NCBI RefSeq assembly: GCF_035917995.1 | Contig: NZ_CP109131.1 | Coordinates: 2,294,001-2,358,000 of the forward strand | DNA length: 64,000 bases | Direction: 5' to 3' | Source of the DNA: Streptosporangium sp. NBC_01755 | GTDB lineage: Bacteria > Actinomycetota > Actinomycetes > Streptosporangiales > Streptosporangiaceae | Shown: positions 26,249 to 36,391 of the stretch, in pieces | How positions within the stretch are numbered: position 1 is the stretch's first letter | How the letters are laid out: every line of letters starts with the position of its first letter | Made by a program: the position numbers and the translations under genes | The notes under the pieces: model-generated | Database searches by the model: none | What the model was told of the DNA's origin: nothing | The model's input: the letters and a program-made list of their open reading frames with translations, nothing else

Positions 26249-26720
26249 TCGCCTCGACCAGCCCAGACAGCCTGGCCTGCGGCTCCGGCCCCACTACGAC
26301 CCCGAGGCGTTCGGACGGCTCTCCGAGCAGATCGCCCGCTTCCTCGGTACCGCGAGGTTCCTGGTCTACATGACGGTCTTCGTCACCGTCTGGGGCCTGT
26401 GGAATGCCTTCGGCCCCCCGTCACTGCGGTTCGACCCCTACCCGTTCATCTTCCTGACGCTGATCCTGTCCCTGCAGGCCTCGTACGCGGCGCCGCTGAT
26501 CCTGCTCGCCCAGAACCGGCAGGACGACCGCGACCGGGTCCAGAACGAGCACGACCGCAGGGCCGCGGAACGGAACCAGGCCGATCTGGAATATCTCACC
26601 CGGGAGGTCGCCGCCCTGCGCATGTCGCTCGGCGAGGTGGCCACCCGCGACTACATCCGCTCGGAACTGCAGCGCCTGCAGGAGGATCTCCAGGAGCCGC
26701 AGACGTTCACGGAGGCGTGA
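26241..26720 (+). CDS. DUF1003 membrane protein
   Basis: A 159-residue protein with two membrane segments (about residues 38-57 and 66-90) and a DUF1003 signature (FDPYPFIFLTLILSLQASYAAPLILLAQNRQ, of which only part is quoted here: YPFIFLTLILSLQA). The C-terminal third is a charged coiled coil rich in Arg, Glu and Gln. ATG at 26241 overlaps the preceding gene, so translation is coupled and the two proteins probably act together, the soluble MgtE_N/CBS protein with this membrane partner. Function unknown. Confidence 0.88.
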   Translation: MADRLDQPRQPGLRLRPHYDPEAFGRLSEQIARFLGTARFLVYMTVFVTVWGLWNAFGPPSLRFDPYPFIFLTLILSLQASYAAPLILLAQNRQDDRDRVQNEHDRRAAERNQADLEYLTREVAALRMSLGEVATRDYIRSELQRLQEDLQEPQTFTEA

Positions 26721-26805
26721 CCGCGGGCGGGTGCCGCGGGCGGGTGGAGACGGAGACGGTGAGACGGAGGCGGTGAGGGGGCGTGTGGCTCCGTGCCGCG
26801 AGGCC

Positions 26806-27285
26806 TCAGCAGGGGTCGGTGCCGGAGGTCGGCAGGAGCCTGTTCAGCACGGCCGCGCACTGGCGCAACTCGTCGGTGTCGAGCATGCCCAGGAACTGGG
26901 CTCGGACGCCGCGCAGGTAGGTGGGGCCGGCCTCGGCCAGCCGCGCGGCGCCCGCGTCGGTGAGGACCGCGAACAGGCCGCGCGCGTCACTGGTGCACGC
27001 CTCGCGCTCGACCAGCCCGTCACGCTGGAGGCGGTCGATGAGCCGGGTCAGGCCGCTGCGCGAGAGCAGCACTCTGTCCGCCAGGTCGTTCATCCTCAGC
27101 CGCCGCTCGGGCACCTCGGAGAGCTGCAGGAGGACCTCGTAGGAGGCCAGGGGCAGATCGTGCTCGACCAGCAGGTCGGTCTCCAGCACCCGGGCGATGC
27201 GGACCTGGGCTCGTTGGAGCATGCGCCAGAGCGTCAGCTCCTCCGAGCTGACGTTCTCCTTGGACTCGCCCGCCGTGAGGGTCAC
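26806..27285 (-). CDS. MarR family transcriptional regulator
   Basis: A 159-residue winged-helix regulator: LASYEVLLQLSEVPERRLRM leads into the HTH (NDLADRVLLSRSGLTRLIDRL, partly shown) and the wing with EREACTSDARGLFAVLTDAG. The DxRG motif is present. Starts at ATG 27285. The upstream 15 bp are AT-rich relative to surroundings. The target genes are not evident; it lies convergent to the DUF1003 gene and divergent from mrp. Confidence 0.88.
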   Translation of the reverse strand: MTLTAGESKENVSSEELTLWRMLQRAQVRIARVLETDLLVEHDLPLASYEVLLQLSEVPERRLRMNDLADRVLLSRSGLTRLIDRLQRDGLVEREACTSDARGLFAVLTDAGAARLAEAGPTYLRGVRAQFLGMLDTDELRQCAAVLNRLLPTSGTDPC

Positions 27286-27516
27286 GCAGTAACCTTAGAA
27301 CGTTGCACGCGCATCTACACAGTGAATTGTCCGAATCCGGCGACCATGGCCGGGGCCGGAATTCCTATCGGCGTCCCGGGGTTCATACCATGGACTTACG
27401 ACGCCGACCGTTCCCTGAAGGGATCGGCCTCTCGCCAAGCCATACGAGCGCCGCGACGGGCAGTTCCTGCCCCTGAGACGCCTCATCGATAACAGACAAG
27501 GAGGGACGGCATCCTC

Positions 27517-27534
27517 CGTCACCCCAGGGTGACG
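27517..27534 (+). promoter_or_regulatory. Palindrome upstream of mrp
   Basis: An 8-bp perfect inverted repeat (CGTCACCC CA GGGTGACG) centred 28 bp upstream of the mrp start codon. It could be an operator or a short leader hairpin. Confidence 0.4.
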
Positions 27535-27553
27535 CCGCGTTGCCGACACTTCG

Positions 27554-28696
27554 ATGGCACCTACCCCGGAACTGGTGATGGCCGCTCTCGCGACCGTCAA
27601 CGACCCTGAGATCCGTCGGCCGATCACCGAACTCGAAATGGTCAAGAGCGTCGACATCTCCCCCGAGGGAGCGGTGCGTGTCGCGATCTTCCTCACGGTG
27701 TCCGGCTGTCCCATGAAGGACACCATCACCCGAGACGTCACCAGCGCGGTCTCCAAGATCGACGGAGTGACCGGCGTCTCCGTTGAGATGGATGTCATGA
27801 GCGCCGAGCAGCGCAAGGCGCTGCAGACCAAGCTGCGCGGCAACAAGGGCCCCGAGAAGGAGATCCCCTTCGCCCAGCCCGGCTCGCTGACCCGCGTCTT
27901 CGCCGTCGCCTCCGGCAAGGGCGGTGTCGGCAAGTCGTCGGTCACCGTCAACCTGGCCGCCGCGATGGCCGCGAGCGGTCTCAAGGTCGGCGTCGTCGAC
28001 GCCGACATCTACGGCCACAGCATCCCTCGCATGCTCGGCACCTCCGAGCGTCCCACCAAGGTCGAGGACATGATCATGCCGCCGGTGGCGCATGACATCA
28101 AGGTCATCTCGGTCGGCATGTTCAAGCCGGAGGGCAACACCCCCGTCGTGTGGCGCGGTCCCATGCTCGACCGGGCCCTGCACCAGTTCCTCGCCGACGT
28201 CTACTGGGGCGACCTGGACGTGCTGCTGATGGACCTGCCCCCGGGCACCGGTGACATCGCGATCTCCGTGGCGCAGCGGATGCCTTCGGCGGAGCTCCTG
28301 GTGGTGACCACCCCGCAGCAGGCCGCCGCCGAGGTCGCCGAGCGTGCGGGATCGATCGCCGTCCAGACCCACCAGCAGATCGCCGGCGTCATCGAGAACA
28401 TGTCATGGCTGCCCTGCCCGCACTGCGACGAGCGGGTCTCGGTCTTCGGCGAGGGCGGCGGCCAGACCGTGGCCGACGCGCTCACCCGCACCCTCGGCGC
28501 CCGCGTGCCGCTCCTCGGCCAGGTGCCGATCGACATACGCCTGCGCGAGGGCGGCGACGAGGGCAAGCCGCTCGTGCTGACCGACCCGGACGCCCCGGCC
28601 GCGGCCGAGCTGATCCGCGTCGCAGGCTCCCTCAGCAAGAAGTCGACCAGTCTCAAGGGCCTCCAACTCGGCATCTCGCCCACCCGGCGCGGCTGA
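27554..28696 (+). CDS. mrp: Mrp/ApbC-type Fe-S cluster carrier P-loop ATPase
   Basis: A 380-residue protein. Residues 1-90 form a MIP18/DUF59 domain with the conserved SGCPMKD Cys; the rest is a ParA-like ATPase with deviant Walker A GKGGVGKS, DADIYGHS, DLPPGTGD and the CPHC metal-binding motif. It carries and transfers 4Fe-4S clusters in the cytoplasm. ATG at 27554 without a good ribosome-binding site. It is convergent to tatB, matching the mrp position near sigE-rseA-htrA-tatB in M. tuberculosis. A palindrome and an AGGAGGG that is not correctly placed for this start lie upstream. Confidence 0.93.
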   Translation: MAPTPELVMAALATVNDPEIRRPITELEMVKSVDISPEGAVRVAIFLTVSGCPMKDTITRDVTSAVSKIDGVTGVSVEMDVMSAEQRKALQTKLRGNKGPEKEIPFAQPGSLTRVFAVASGKGGVGKSSVTVNLAAAMAASGLKVGVVDADIYGHSIPRMLGTSERPTKVEDMIMPPVAHDIKVISVGMFKPEGNTPVVWRGPMLDRALHQFLADVYWGDLDVLLMDLPPGTGDIAISVAQRMPSAELLVVTTPQQAAAEVAERAGSIAVQTHQQIAGVIENMSWLPCPHCDERVSVFGEGGGQTVADALTRTLGARVPLLGQVPIDIRLREGGDEGKPLVLTDPDAPAAAELIRVAGSLSKKSTSLKGLQLGISPTRRG

Positions 28697-28784
28697 CGGC
28701 ACCTGCTCCGACACGGCGGCGGCGCCCCCTGGTAGGGGGACGCCGCCGTCGGCCGTCTGAGGCGGACCAGGCCCTGCCCTTGAG

Positions 28785-28975
28785 TCTTTTGTCCGCCGCC
28801 TGGGTGGGTCTTTTACCCGCCGCTTAGGTTTTTGCCCACTGCTTGGGTGGGCGTTTTGCTCGCCGCTTGGGTTGTTGCCCGCTGCTTGGGTGGGCCTTTT
28901 GCCCGCCGCTTGGGTTGTTGTCCGCTGCCTGGGTGGGCGTTTTGCTCACTGCTCGGGCCTTTTGCCCACTGCGAT
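28785..28975. repeat. Tandem array of about nine 20-24 bp imperfect repeats
   Basis: Between the convergent mrp and tatB genes the sequence is built of alternating half-units of the type (C)TTTTGCCCGCCGCTTGGGTTG and TTGCCCGCTGCTTGGGTGGG, giving a 43-bp period repeated about 4.5 times. Units diverge by 1-4 bases. It is not a CRISPR array: there are no unique spacers. Confidence 0.75.
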
Positions 28976-28989
28976 CGCCCAGGCGGGGT

Positions 28990-29346
28990 CTAGGTCGCCT
29001 CGGAGTCGTACGGGGGGATCTCGCCGTAGCCCAGTTCGCCGCCCGCCGGGTAGGAGGGGACGGGTTCGGCGGTGGCGGTGGCCGAGGTGGCGTTCCAGTC
29101 GTCCTCAAGGTCGGCGGTGAGGTGTTTGCGGACGAAGTTCTTCGGGTTCAGGTCGGCCGGGTCGAAGTCGGCGAACTCCGGTCCCAGACCGCTCCGCAGG
29201 TCGTCTCTCGCGTTGTTGGCCATCCGGCGCAGGTTGCGCAGCGTCTTGCCCGCCTGGGCCGCGGCCTGGGGCAGCTTCTCCGGGCCGAAGACGAGAAGGG
29301 CGATGACCACCAGCGCCACGATCTCAGGCCAGCCGAGTCCGAACAC
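28990..29346 (-). CDS. tatB: Sec-independent translocase TatB
   Basis: A 118-residue protein with one N-terminal membrane helix (MFGLGWPEIVALVVIALLVF, start of the protein), the PEKLP hinge and an amphipathic helix with ARDDLRSGLGPEFADFDP, the actinobacterial TatB signature, rather than TatA. It forms part of the twin-arginine receptor complex with TatC. ATG at 29346. It is the last gene of the sigE-anti-sigma-rseB-like-htrA-tatB order, 105 bp after htrA. tatC is not in the window. Confidence 0.92.
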   Translation of the reverse strand: MFGLGWPEIVALVVIALLVFGPEKLPQAAAQAGKTLRNLRRMANNARDDLRSGLGPEFADFDPADLNPKNFVRKHLTADLEDDWNATSATATAEPVPSYPAGGELGYGEIPPYDSEAT

Positions 29347-29451
29347 GGTGATCTCCTACCGGGACGATGCCATGGGCACCTCTCCGGCTACACACCGGAG
29401 AGGTTTCAGACTAGTACCGTCAGGCGTGAGCACGCGCCCCTGCCCGACGGC

Positions 29452-31071
<1,620 letters not shown>

Positions 31072-31166
31072 CGAATACTCACTACTCCTCGCCTCGCAGA
31101 CGACCACTCACCGGGTCAACCCGGCAATCTTCCCCCGAGCGGCATACGAGATGTGTAAAACACACG

Positions 31167-32207
31167 TCATCCAAAGGGATTGACCCATGAGAGCAGGCGG
31201 CTCGCACCTCGGCCGAGCCTCGTCCAGAGATCCGGAACGTTCTCGTGTGGCAGGGCCGTGACAGCCGCGTCGACCATGTCGGCCGGCGCGTCCGCGAAGA
31301 CTGTATAGACATGCCCCCCACTCGCCCAGATCATCTCCTGCCCAGCCGGGCCTCGAACCCAGATCGTATGCCCGCTGCGCCGTTCCGTATGCCAACCCTG
31401 GAGGTGATCCTCATCAAGCACCCCAGGCTGCACAAAAACCGACACAACTGACAATCCATCTGAATATCCCAGATATAAGTATCCAGGAGGGGCGCTACGC
31501 GCGGCGAACAACTCCAGGCGGCCCGGCAGGGCACGGGGTATACGCCAGCCGGCGTCCAGCAGGCGGGGCATCTCCACGAGGTCGAGGCCGCCGGGGGCCA
31601 TCGGCGGCACCTTGGGCACCGCCCCCCTGGGCACCGGGTCGAGGGCCAGATCGACGAAGGCTCCGACGTTGACGACCCGGCCCCTGGCGTCCATGAGTTC
31701 ACGGCGCAGCACCAGCCCCGCGGCCTCGTCGATCCAGTAGCGGGCGGCGACCGTACCGTCCGCGCGCAGGGCGTTCACGAGGCGGGCGGGGCGCCCGCAG
31801 GCGTGGCCCTCCCCCGCGGCCACGACCCGGTAGTTGCGGGCCAGCACCTTGAGCATCATCTCGGACGGGCTGGACATGCCTCCGGCGGGGGTGCCGGGAT
31901 CGGCGCTCTGCACGGAGCCCGAGGGCTCGGTGCGCACCGTCAACCCTTTTCCGGGGACGTTGTGCACCTCCAGCACCGCGGAGGCGGAGCCGGAGGCGCC
32001 CCAGACCATGACGTACTGGGTGCCCGAGTATCCACGGGTCCGGCCCGCGACCGCCGCCTCACGGAGCAGGTGCAGGCCGGTGTCCTCGTTCTCGGCCTCG
32101 TCCGGCGGCACGACCTGCGAGGTCCTCGCAGCGTGCACCGCACCGCCCGTCACCAGCCCCAGCAGCATGACAGCCACCAGGATGACCGTGGCGGGCAGCC
32201 GGATCAC
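31167..32207 (-). CDS. RseB/MucB-like extracytoplasmic regulator of SigE
   Basis: A 346-residue protein with an N-terminal signal or anchor (residues 4-27), then a domain recalling the MucB/RseB and LolA-like fold: the GYSGTQYVMVWG segment matches the RseB start, and the C-terminal third (PGYLYLGYSDGLSVVSVFVQ in part) resembles the RseB C-terminal domain with a late W-H-T-E-R segment. Its ATG/GTG overlaps the anti-sigma gene end by 4 bp, so it is co-translated. It probably binds the extracytoplasmic part of the anti-sigma factor and gates its degradation. M. tuberculosis has no gene at this position. Family call moderately sure. Confidence 0.75.
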   Translation of the reverse strand: MIRLPATVILVAVMLLGLVTGGAVHAARTSQVVPPDEAENEDTGLHLLREAAVAGRTRGYSGTQYVMVWGASGSASAVLEVHNVPGKGLTVRTEPSGSVQSADPGTPAGGMSSPSEMMLKVLARNYRVVAAGEGHACGRPARLVNALRADGTVAARYWIDEAAGLVLRRELMDARGRVVNVGAFVDLALDPVPRGAVPKVPPMAPGGLDLVEMPRLLDAGWRIPRALPGRLELFAARSAPPGYLYLGYSDGLSVVSVFVQPGVLDEDHLQGWHTERRSGHTIWVRGPAGQEMIWASGGHVYTVFADAPADMVDAAVTALPHENVPDLWTRLGRGASRLLSWVNPFG

Positions 32208-32734
32208 GGAGTGAGCGAGAAGGTCGGCGTCGCCGATCCGCCGTAGGGTGCCGTGTTCCTGTGCTGGTTGGCGAACATGTCGACCGGCGGTACGACACGC
32301 GGGTTGGGGTCGGCCCCGCCTACCACGAACAGCGTGCCGATCGCCACGGCCGCCGAGGCGACGCCCACCGCGACGTAACCCGCCCTTCGCGTGCGGCGAG
32401 GGCCTCCGGCCCGGCCCCGGGGACGGTTGTCGGGGGGAGCGACGCTGTGCATGCTCGGAATGGGCGCTCCGCCGAAGGTGCGCGGGGCCGGAAAGGGGCG
32501 CTCACGCGGGGGCAGCGGGCCGCCGGGCTCCGCCATCCGCAGCAGGGACATCGTCAGGTCGGCCGGCATCGCGGGCCCGTCGAGGGACCGCAACCGGCTC
32601 TTCAGCGCTCGCATGGCGTCGACCTCGGCCCGGCAGTCGGCGCAGAAGGCCAGATGCGACAGGGCTCGGTCGCGCTCGTGGTGGTTCAGCTCACCGTCTA
32701 CCAGTGCGGAAACGCGTTCTCCTAGATGACTCAT
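32204..32734 (-). CDS. rseA: Membrane anti-sigma factor with ZAS zinc motif
   Basis: A 176-residue protein. The N-terminal ZAS domain contains HLAFCADC (His-x3-Cys-x2-Cys) that binds zinc and holds the sigma factor. A Pro-rich linker follows, then one membrane segment (AGYVAVGVASAAVAIGTLFV, about residues 122-141) and a short outer tail. The ATG at 32734 has AAGGAG at ideal spacing. It lies 52 bp after the sigE stop and overlaps the RseB-like gene. Role: sequestering SigE until envelope stress triggers release, presumably by proteolysis. Confidence 0.9.
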   Translation of the reverse strand: MSHLGERVSALVDGELNHHERDRALSHLAFCADCRAEVDAMRALKSRLRSLDGPAMPADLTMSLLRMAEPGGPLPPRERPFPAPRTFGGAPIPSMHSVAPPDNRPRGRAGGPRRTRRAGYVAVGVASAAVAIGTLFVVGGADPNPRVVPPVDMFANQHRNTAPYGGSATPTFSLTP

Positions 32735-32786
32735 GCGCACTCCTTGCCAAGTGGCTCGTCGTGACATTCGTCATGACTGTGATTTC

Positions 32787-33419
32787 TCATGCGAATTCCT
32801 CCCCGTGAGTAACGCTCGGGGGGAATGGATCGTTCCGCGGCGCACGATGCTCCAGCGCCTCACGCAGCTGCGCCCGCCCACGGTGGATCCTGCTTCGAAC
32901 CGTGCCGAGCTTCACACCCAGCGTCGCCGCGATCTCCTCGTAGGACAGCCCCTCGATGTCACACAGAACGACGGCCGCGCGGAACTCGGGCGCGAGCGCG
33001 TCGAGTGCCGCCTGGATATCGGGCTCCAGATGGGTGTCGTCGTACACCTGTGCGGGAGAAGGCTCGCGCCCGCGCAGCCGCTCGGCGGCGTCGTCCGCGA
33101 GTCCCTCGAACCTGATGCGCTGCCTGCGCCGCGCCATGTCGAGGAACAGGTTGGTGGTGATGCGGTGCAGCCAGCCCTCGAAAGTGCCTGGCGTGTAGTT
33201 CGACAACGACCTGAAGACCCGGACGAAGACCTCCTGTGTGAGATCTTCCGCATCGTGCACGTTGCCGGTCAGCCGATAGGCCAGCCGGTACACGCGCGCC
33301 GAGTGCGCCCGGACCACCTCCTCCCATGTAGGAGGCGTCCAATCAGACACGGGAGCTTCGGTCTGGTGGTCAGGCTCGTCCACCAGCACTCCTCTCTCCG
33401 GGACCACCGCTATCGCCAT
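32787..33419 (-). CDS. sigE: ECF sigma factor, SigE-like
   Basis: A sigma-70 family ECF factor. Region 2: [20 protein letters not shown] then VFVRVFRSL; region 4: [20 protein letters not shown] then the HTH with [20 protein letters not shown]. It directs RNA polymerase to envelope-stress promoters. The start is ambiguous: ATG 33419 (210 aa) or GTG 33389 and 33383, the last two with GGAG/AGGAG at good spacing; a frame from 33470 also exists. Multiple starts are known for M. tuberculosis SigE. Divergent from an O-methyltransferase, as Rv1220c and sigE are. Confidence 0.9.
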   Translation of the reverse strand: MAIAVVPERGVLVDEPDHQTEAPVSDWTPPTWEEVVRAHSARVYRLAYRLTGNVHDAEDLTQEVFVRVFRSLSNYTPGTFEGWLHRITTNLFLDMARRRQRIRFEGLADDAAERLRGREPSPAQVYDDTHLEPDIQAALDALAPEFRAAVVLCDIEGLSYEEIAATLGVKLGTVRSRIHRGRAQLREALEHRAPRNDPFPPSVTHGEEFA

Positions 33420-33590
33420 AGTGCCTGGTTTCGTCCCTTCGTGCGCACTGACTACCTTCAGGACCGGCAAAGGCCGCTTAAACCGTGCAACGCACCGGGG
33501 GCGACATGAGTTCCCGATCGGGCCTGCCTCCCTTAGGCTGCGACCCAGCGCCTATATGACTGTGTACGGAGAAAGCGGGAGGAGAGGCCG

Positions 33591-34241
33591 ATGGCAGAGA
33601 CGCCGACAAGTCCGTTGGAGGCCACTCTGGCCTATGCCGATGAGTTCCACAGGGAGGACGACATCCTGCTGGCCGCGCGCATGCGCGGCGCGGAGGTGGG
33701 AGCGCCCCCGATCCTGCCCGGCGGCGGCGCCGCTCTCTGCTTCCTCGCCACCGCCATCAACGCCCGTGCCGTCGTGGAGATCGGCACCGGCTGCGGGGTG
33801 TCAGGCCTGTGGCTGCTCCGCGGCATGCGCCAGGACGGCACGCTCACCAGCGTGGACGTGGAACCGGAGCACCAGCGGCTGGCCAGGCAGAGCTTCGCCC
33901 AGGCCGGATTCTCCGGCGGCCGGACCCGCCTGATCACCGGCCGCGCCCTCGACGTGCTCCCCCGCCTGTCCGACGGCGGCTACGACCTGGTCTTCTGCGA
34001 CGGCGCCATGCACGAGTACGCCGACTACCTGGCCGAGTCCATCCGGCTGCTCCGGGTCGGCGGCATCGTCGTCTTCGACAACGCCCTCTGGGGCAACAGG
34101 GTGGCCGACCCCGCGCAGCGGGACCCCGACACGGTCTCCATCAGGGAGCTTGGCAAGCTCGTCCGCTCCGACGAGCGGCTCCGCCCGCTGATGATGCCTC
34201 TCGGAGACGGCATCCTGGCTGCCGTCAAGCTCGCCGACTGA
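33591..34241 (+). CDS. Class I SAM-dependent O-methyltransferase
   Basis: A 216-residue enzyme of the caffeoyl-CoA O-methyltransferase-like family. SAM-binding motif I is VVEIGTGCGVSG; the Asp of motif II is in SVDVEP; motif with FCDGAMHEY and VVFDNALWGN supplies the metal-binding Asp/Asn residues of the family. GGGAGGAG precedes the ATG. It is divergent from sigE, a linkage conserved with Rv1220c-sigE in M. tuberculosis. The methyl acceptor is unknown. A strong terminator follows. Confidence 0.9.
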   Translation: MAETPTSPLEATLAYADEFHREDDILLAARMRGAEVGAPPILPGGGAALCFLATAINARAVVEIGTGCGVSGLWLLRGMRQDGTLTSVDVEPEHQRLARQSFAQAGFSGGRTRLITGRALDVLPRLSDGGYDLVFCDGAMHEYADYLAESIRLLRVGGIVVFDNALWGNRVADPAQRDPDTVSIRELGKLVRSDERLRPLMMPLGDGILAAVKLAD

Positions 34242-34266
34242 CGCCTCCCGCGCTTACCCGGCCAAG

Positions 34267-34299
34267 GGCCGGCGGGACGGTGGCACCGTCCCGCCGGCC
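34267..34299 (+). terminator. Terminator after the O-methyltransferase
   Basis: A perfect 14-bp stem (34267-34280 with 34286-34299) with a 5-nt loop, 25 bp after the stop codon. The convergent pepA gene ends 60 bp away, so the hairpin may serve both directions. Confidence 0.85.
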
Positions 34300-34369
34300 A
34301 CAGAATCACCGCTCACCACAGAATCACCGCTCACCACAGAATCCCGCTCACCGCGGAATCACCGCTCCT
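34299..34369 (-). repeat. Four 18-bp tandem repeats derived from the pepA 3' end
   Basis: Units at 34299-34316, 34317-34334 (identical, CACAGAATCACCGCTCAC), 34335-34351 (one base shorter) and 34352-34369. The last contains the end of pepA with its stop codon (34359-34361). Confidence 0.8.
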
Positions 34370-35840
34370 GGAGCCCCGCCAGCCATTCGAGCAACAGGCG
34401 CACGCCGTACCCGGTGGCTCCCTTGCTGAAGAGACCCTCGTCCGCGCCGCTACGGCCAACGCCGGCGATGTCCAGATGTGCCCAGGGCCGCCCGCCGGTG
34501 AACTCGCGCAGGAACAGCGCCGCGGTGACGGAACCCGCGCCGTAGGTCGATCCGGCCTCGATGTTGGTCAGGTCGGCCACCGACGAGTCGAGCGCGGGAA
34601 GATAGTCCTCGATCAGCGGCATCCGCCAGAGCCGCTCCCCACTGGCCTCCCCCGCCTCGACCAGCGCGCCCGCCAGCGCGTCGTCGGAGGCGAAGACCGC
34701 GCCGAGATTCTTGCTCAGGGCCATGCTGATCGCCCCGGTCAGCGTGGCGACGTCGACCATGACGTCCGGGTCCAGCTCCGCGTCGGCGTAGGCCAGCGCG
34801 TCGGCCAGTACCAGGCGGCCCTCGGCGTCTGTGTTGAGCACCTCCACGGTCCGGCCGCCGTACTGCGTGATCACGTCCGAGGGACGCTGGGCCGTACCCG
34901 AGAAGGAGTTCTCGGCGGCGGCGACGAGGCCGGTGACCCGGATCGGCACACCGAGCGAGGCCAGCGCGCCCAGGACCGCGATGACCACCGCTCCGCCGGC
35001 CATGTCGGTCTTCATGAACACCATGCCGGCGGTCGGCTTGAGCGACAGGCCGCCGGTGTCGTACGTGATGCCCTTGCCGACCAGAACCACGTGGCGCGTC
35101 GCGCCCTCGGGCTCGTAGGAGAGCTGGATCAGCCGGGGCGGGTTCACCGACCCCTGCCCGACGGCGAGGATGCCGCCGAAGCCGCCGGAGCGCAGCTCCC
35201 GCTCGTCCCACACCCGCGCGGCGACGCCCTGCTCGGCGGCGCGCTCGGCGAGCCAGGCGGGCGACTTCACCGAGGCAGGGGTGTTGGCCAGATCCCTGGC
35301 GAGCGCGACGGCCCCGGCGATCACCTCCGCGCCGGCGACCTCCGCCTCGACCCCGTCTCCGACGAGTTCGAGCGTCGTCACCGGGGACTTCGCCTCGCCG
35401 ACCCTGAAGGTGTACGTGGCCAGCAGCGCGCCCTCCACGAAGGCCGCCACCGGCCCGCCGGGCAGCACGATCCTGATCGCGTCCTTGCCCTTGCCTCGCC
35501 GCGCCACCGCGGCGCCGGCCTTGCGCAGGGCCGTCGCCGAGCCGTCTCCGACCCCGTAGAGGAGCACCCGGCCCACGACGTCACCGTTCGTGACGGGAAC
35601 CTCGACGATCTCACCCGCCTCGCCCTTGGCCTGGTAGTGGGCCAGTAACGCCGCCGCGGGCACCGGTAGCCCGATCTCGGGTGCGAGATCCTCGGCGAAG
35701 GGGACGGCCAGCAACTCGGCGTCGCCGAAAGACTCGGTCTCGGCGTCCTGCCCGGTGAAGAGCCCTTGGGCGTCCTGCCCGGTGAAGAGCCCTTGGGCGT
35801 AGGGCACGCGGGGTAGGAGCAGGTAAGGGGAGATAGGCAT
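34359..35840 (-). CDS. pepA: Leucyl aminopeptidase (M17)
   Basis: A 493-residue cytosolic aminopeptidase. The signature NTDAEGRL is present, as are the catalytic Lys in KGITYDTGG and metal ligands around MKTDMAGGA. It removes N-terminal residues from peptides in the cytoplasm using two divalent metals. The ATG at 35840 has GGAG 8 nt upstream; the frame continues further but without a site. Near the N-terminus a 27-bp tandem duplication (35743-35796) repeats AQGLFTGQD twice in a region outside the catalytic domain. Its 3' end is tandemly duplicated downstream. Confidence 0.93.
   Translation of the reverse strand: MPISPYLLLPRVPYAQGLFTGQDAQGLFTGQDAETESFGDAELLAVPFAEDLAPEIGLPVPAAALLAHYQAKGEAGEIVEVPVTNGDVVGRVLLYGVGDGSATALRKAGAAVARRGKGKDAIRIVLPGGPVAAFVEGALLATYTFRVGEAKSPVTTLELVGDGVEAEVAGAEVIAGAVALARDLANTPASVKSPAWLAERAAEQGVAARVWDERELRSGGFGGILAVGQGSVNPPRLIQLSYEPEGATRHVVLVGKGITYDTGGLSLKPTAGMVFMKTDMAGGAVVIAVLGALASLGVPIRVTGLVAAAENSFSGTAQRPSDVITQYGGRTVEVLNTDAEGRLVLADALAYADAELDPDVMVDVATLTGAISMALSKNLGAVFASDDALAGALVEAGEASGERLWRMPLIEDYLPALDSSVADLTNIEAGSTYGAGSVTAALFLREFTGGRPWAHLDIAGVGRSGADEGLFSKGATGYGVRLLLEWLAGLQER
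35743..35796 (-). repeat. In-frame 27-bp tandem duplication in pepA
   Basis: Two identical 27-bp copies encode AQGLFTGQD twice near residues 17-34 of PepA. Reading frame is kept. Confidence 0.85.
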
Positions 35841-36034
35841 GGGGTGACTCCAGTCATCAGGCCCGGCAGGAGAGAAACACCGGGGAGAACACCGCGGCCC
35901 TGGCGCGAGCCGCCGTGAGGCGGTCCGACGGCCAGGGCCGTGTTCATCGTCGGTCGCGCGGGCCATCGAAGGTGTCATGCTCCCCGAGCAAGCTCAAATA
36001 GGGCCCGGCTCCGCCGCTCTGTCTTAGGTCGGGA

Positions 36035-36202
36035 TTAACCGACGATTTTCTTCAATTCCTCACCAAGGGCGCTTGCCTCGTCCGCTGAGAGCTCAACGAC
36101 GAGGCGGCCGCCACCCTCCAGAGGAACCCGCATGACGATCCCCCTGCCTTCCTTGACGACCTCCAGCGGACCATCACCGGTCCTCGGCTTCATAGCCGCC
36201 AT
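36035..36202 (-). CDS. DUF3117 family protein
   Basis: A 55-residue protein starting MAAMKPRTGDGPLEV, with GRGIVMRVPLEGGGRLVVEL and a helical end, matching DUF3117 in full length (M. tuberculosis Rv1211 is a member). The ATG at 36202 follows GGAAGGGA. Cytoplasmic, function unknown. Divergent from the PaaX regulator. The longer frame upstream to 36268 has no family support. Confidence 0.88.
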   Translation of the reverse strand: MAAMKPRTGDGPLEVVKEGRGIVMRVPLEGGGRLVVELSADEASALGEELKKIVG

Positions 36203-36391
36203 GCGTGTATCCCTTCCTGCTTCGGGCTCCGGATCTCCGACTGACCCGAGGGTGGCCGACGCATTCACGTCTTCTGTGATGTCCTATTATCCCGCCTCCG
36301 CACGGAGAATGGGAACGATCAGTCTCAGCGTCGGCTCATCCGGCGATCAAGACCGTTGTCCGAGACCCCTCAGACGGCCAAACTTGTCCTC

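Noticed and set aside
27390-27476. Leader peptide frame (28 codons) upstream of mrp
   Set aside because: An ATG frame exists, but there is no ribosome-binding site or attenuator-like codon run.
28785-28975. CRISPR array
   Set aside because: Units are contiguous and imperfect, with no unique spacers and no cas genes in the window.
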